Shown: positions 63,932-64,000 of the stretch, in pieces
Layout of the letters: every line of letters begins with the position of its first letter
Position numbering within the stretch: position 1 is the stretch's first letter
NCBI GenBank assembly: GCA_905203555.1
Contig: CAJKWK010000001.1
Span: 1-64,000 of the forward strand
Direction of reading: 5' to 3'
Origin: an uncultured Lachnospiraceae bacterium
Lineage (GTDB): Bacteria > Bacillota > Clostridia > Lachnospirales > Lachnospiraceae
Length of the DNA: 64,000 nucleotides
Program-made: the position numbers and the translations under genes
The notes under the pieces: generated by a model
The model's input: the letters and a program-made list of their open reading frames with translations, nothing else
The model's database searches: none
What the model was told of the DNA's origin: nothing

Positions 63932-64000
63932 TGATATGCCTCCTTTCTATATGCACTCATATCTTTTGATAGTATCATTTTACCATTGTTTCCCGGAATA

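Noticed and set aside
1..64000. CRISPR arrays, tRNA, rRNA or intact insertion sequences
   Set aside because: I saw no regularly spaced repeats, cloverleaf or rRNA-like stretches, and no transposase with terminal inverted repeats.

Overview
The window reads as a chromosomal segment of a low-to-mid GC, anaerobic, spore-forming Firmicute, most likely a gut Lachnospiraceae (Mediterraneibacter/Ruminococcus gnavus, Blautia or Dorea type). The support is a class II (B12-dependent) ribonucleotide reductase, an alpha/beta-type small acid-soluble spore protein, strong AGGAGG ribosome sites, HrcA/CIRCE heat-shock control, and operons for L-fucose and L-rhamnose use that suit a mucin or plant-glycan feeder. 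Nearly all genes lie on the minus strand; exceptions are an SDR gene (35.8 kb), a small hypothetical gene (43.3 kb), a GNAT gene (48.3 kb) and a kinase remnant (2.3 kb). I saw no rRNA, tRNA, CRISPR array or intact insertion sequence.

Layout. 0-2.2 kb: SPFH membrane protein with a ribbon-helix-helix partner, then an HTH-Uma2 fusion. 2.3-2.5 kb: C-terminal remnant of a GHKL histidine kinase. 2.5-9.6 kb: clpB, dinB, an acyltransferase, then larC-larE for the nickel-pincer cofactor; clpB has a CIRCE-controlled promoter. 9.7-12.3 kb: membrane-anchored XRE regulator, Mbeg1-like hydrolase and aroD. 12.3-18.4 kb: a six-gene module of lipoprotein, two ABC permeases, ABC ATPase, LytTR response regulator and GHKL kinase, with its own candidate regulator sites. 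18.6-21.5 kb: Rpn-type nuclease, an unknown protein and an SDR dehydrogenase. 21.7-26.6 kb: radA, a small beta-rich protein, and clpC behind a YtrA-type GntR regulator. 26.7-30.3 kb: trmO, UbiB-like kinase, phasin-like protein, dgkA, small HTH protein. 30.4-34.2 kb: rhaA, rhaB and an AraC regulator. 34.2-35.6 kb: ParA ATPase with a MESH1-like HD hydrolase. 35.8-41.9 kb: SDR (possibly EF-P modification), hflX, mnmM-like methylase, TPR protein, metal P-type ATPase and a small alarmone synthetase. 42-48.8 kb: orphan PTS EIIC, small hypothetical protein, nrdJ, htpG, GNAT. 48.8-55.9 kb: ftsE-ftsX-pcsB-ctpA with a CdaR-type regulator upstream, a degenerate TagA-like protein, a SASP and a glucosaminidase. 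56-63.9 kb: sucrose genes (scrB, frameshifted scrA, LacI repressor) and the fuc operon (fucK, fucI, fucU).

How it works together. Two HrcA sites (clpB, htpG) tie chaperones and the translesion polymerase DinB to protein-folding stress. ftsEX with a PcsB/CwlO-like M23 protein and CtpA form a division-hydrolase unit. Rhamnose and fucose are each isomerised and phosphorylated by window genes, but no aldolase or transporter for either is present here. The sucrose repressor starts 18 bp after fucU and carries an operator-like sequence at its own start, resembling the two in front of scrA. The PTS sucrose transporter has lost one base and is split into two frames.

The strongest candidates for new biology are the six-gene lipoprotein/ABC/LytTR module with 21-bp-spaced direct repeats, the 18-bp tandem repeat between an orphan EIIC and a small unknown protein, the GntR-clpC pairing, and the P-type ATPase with a CPL instead of CPC membrane motif. 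All functions are assigned by reading the sequence alone; no database search was run.
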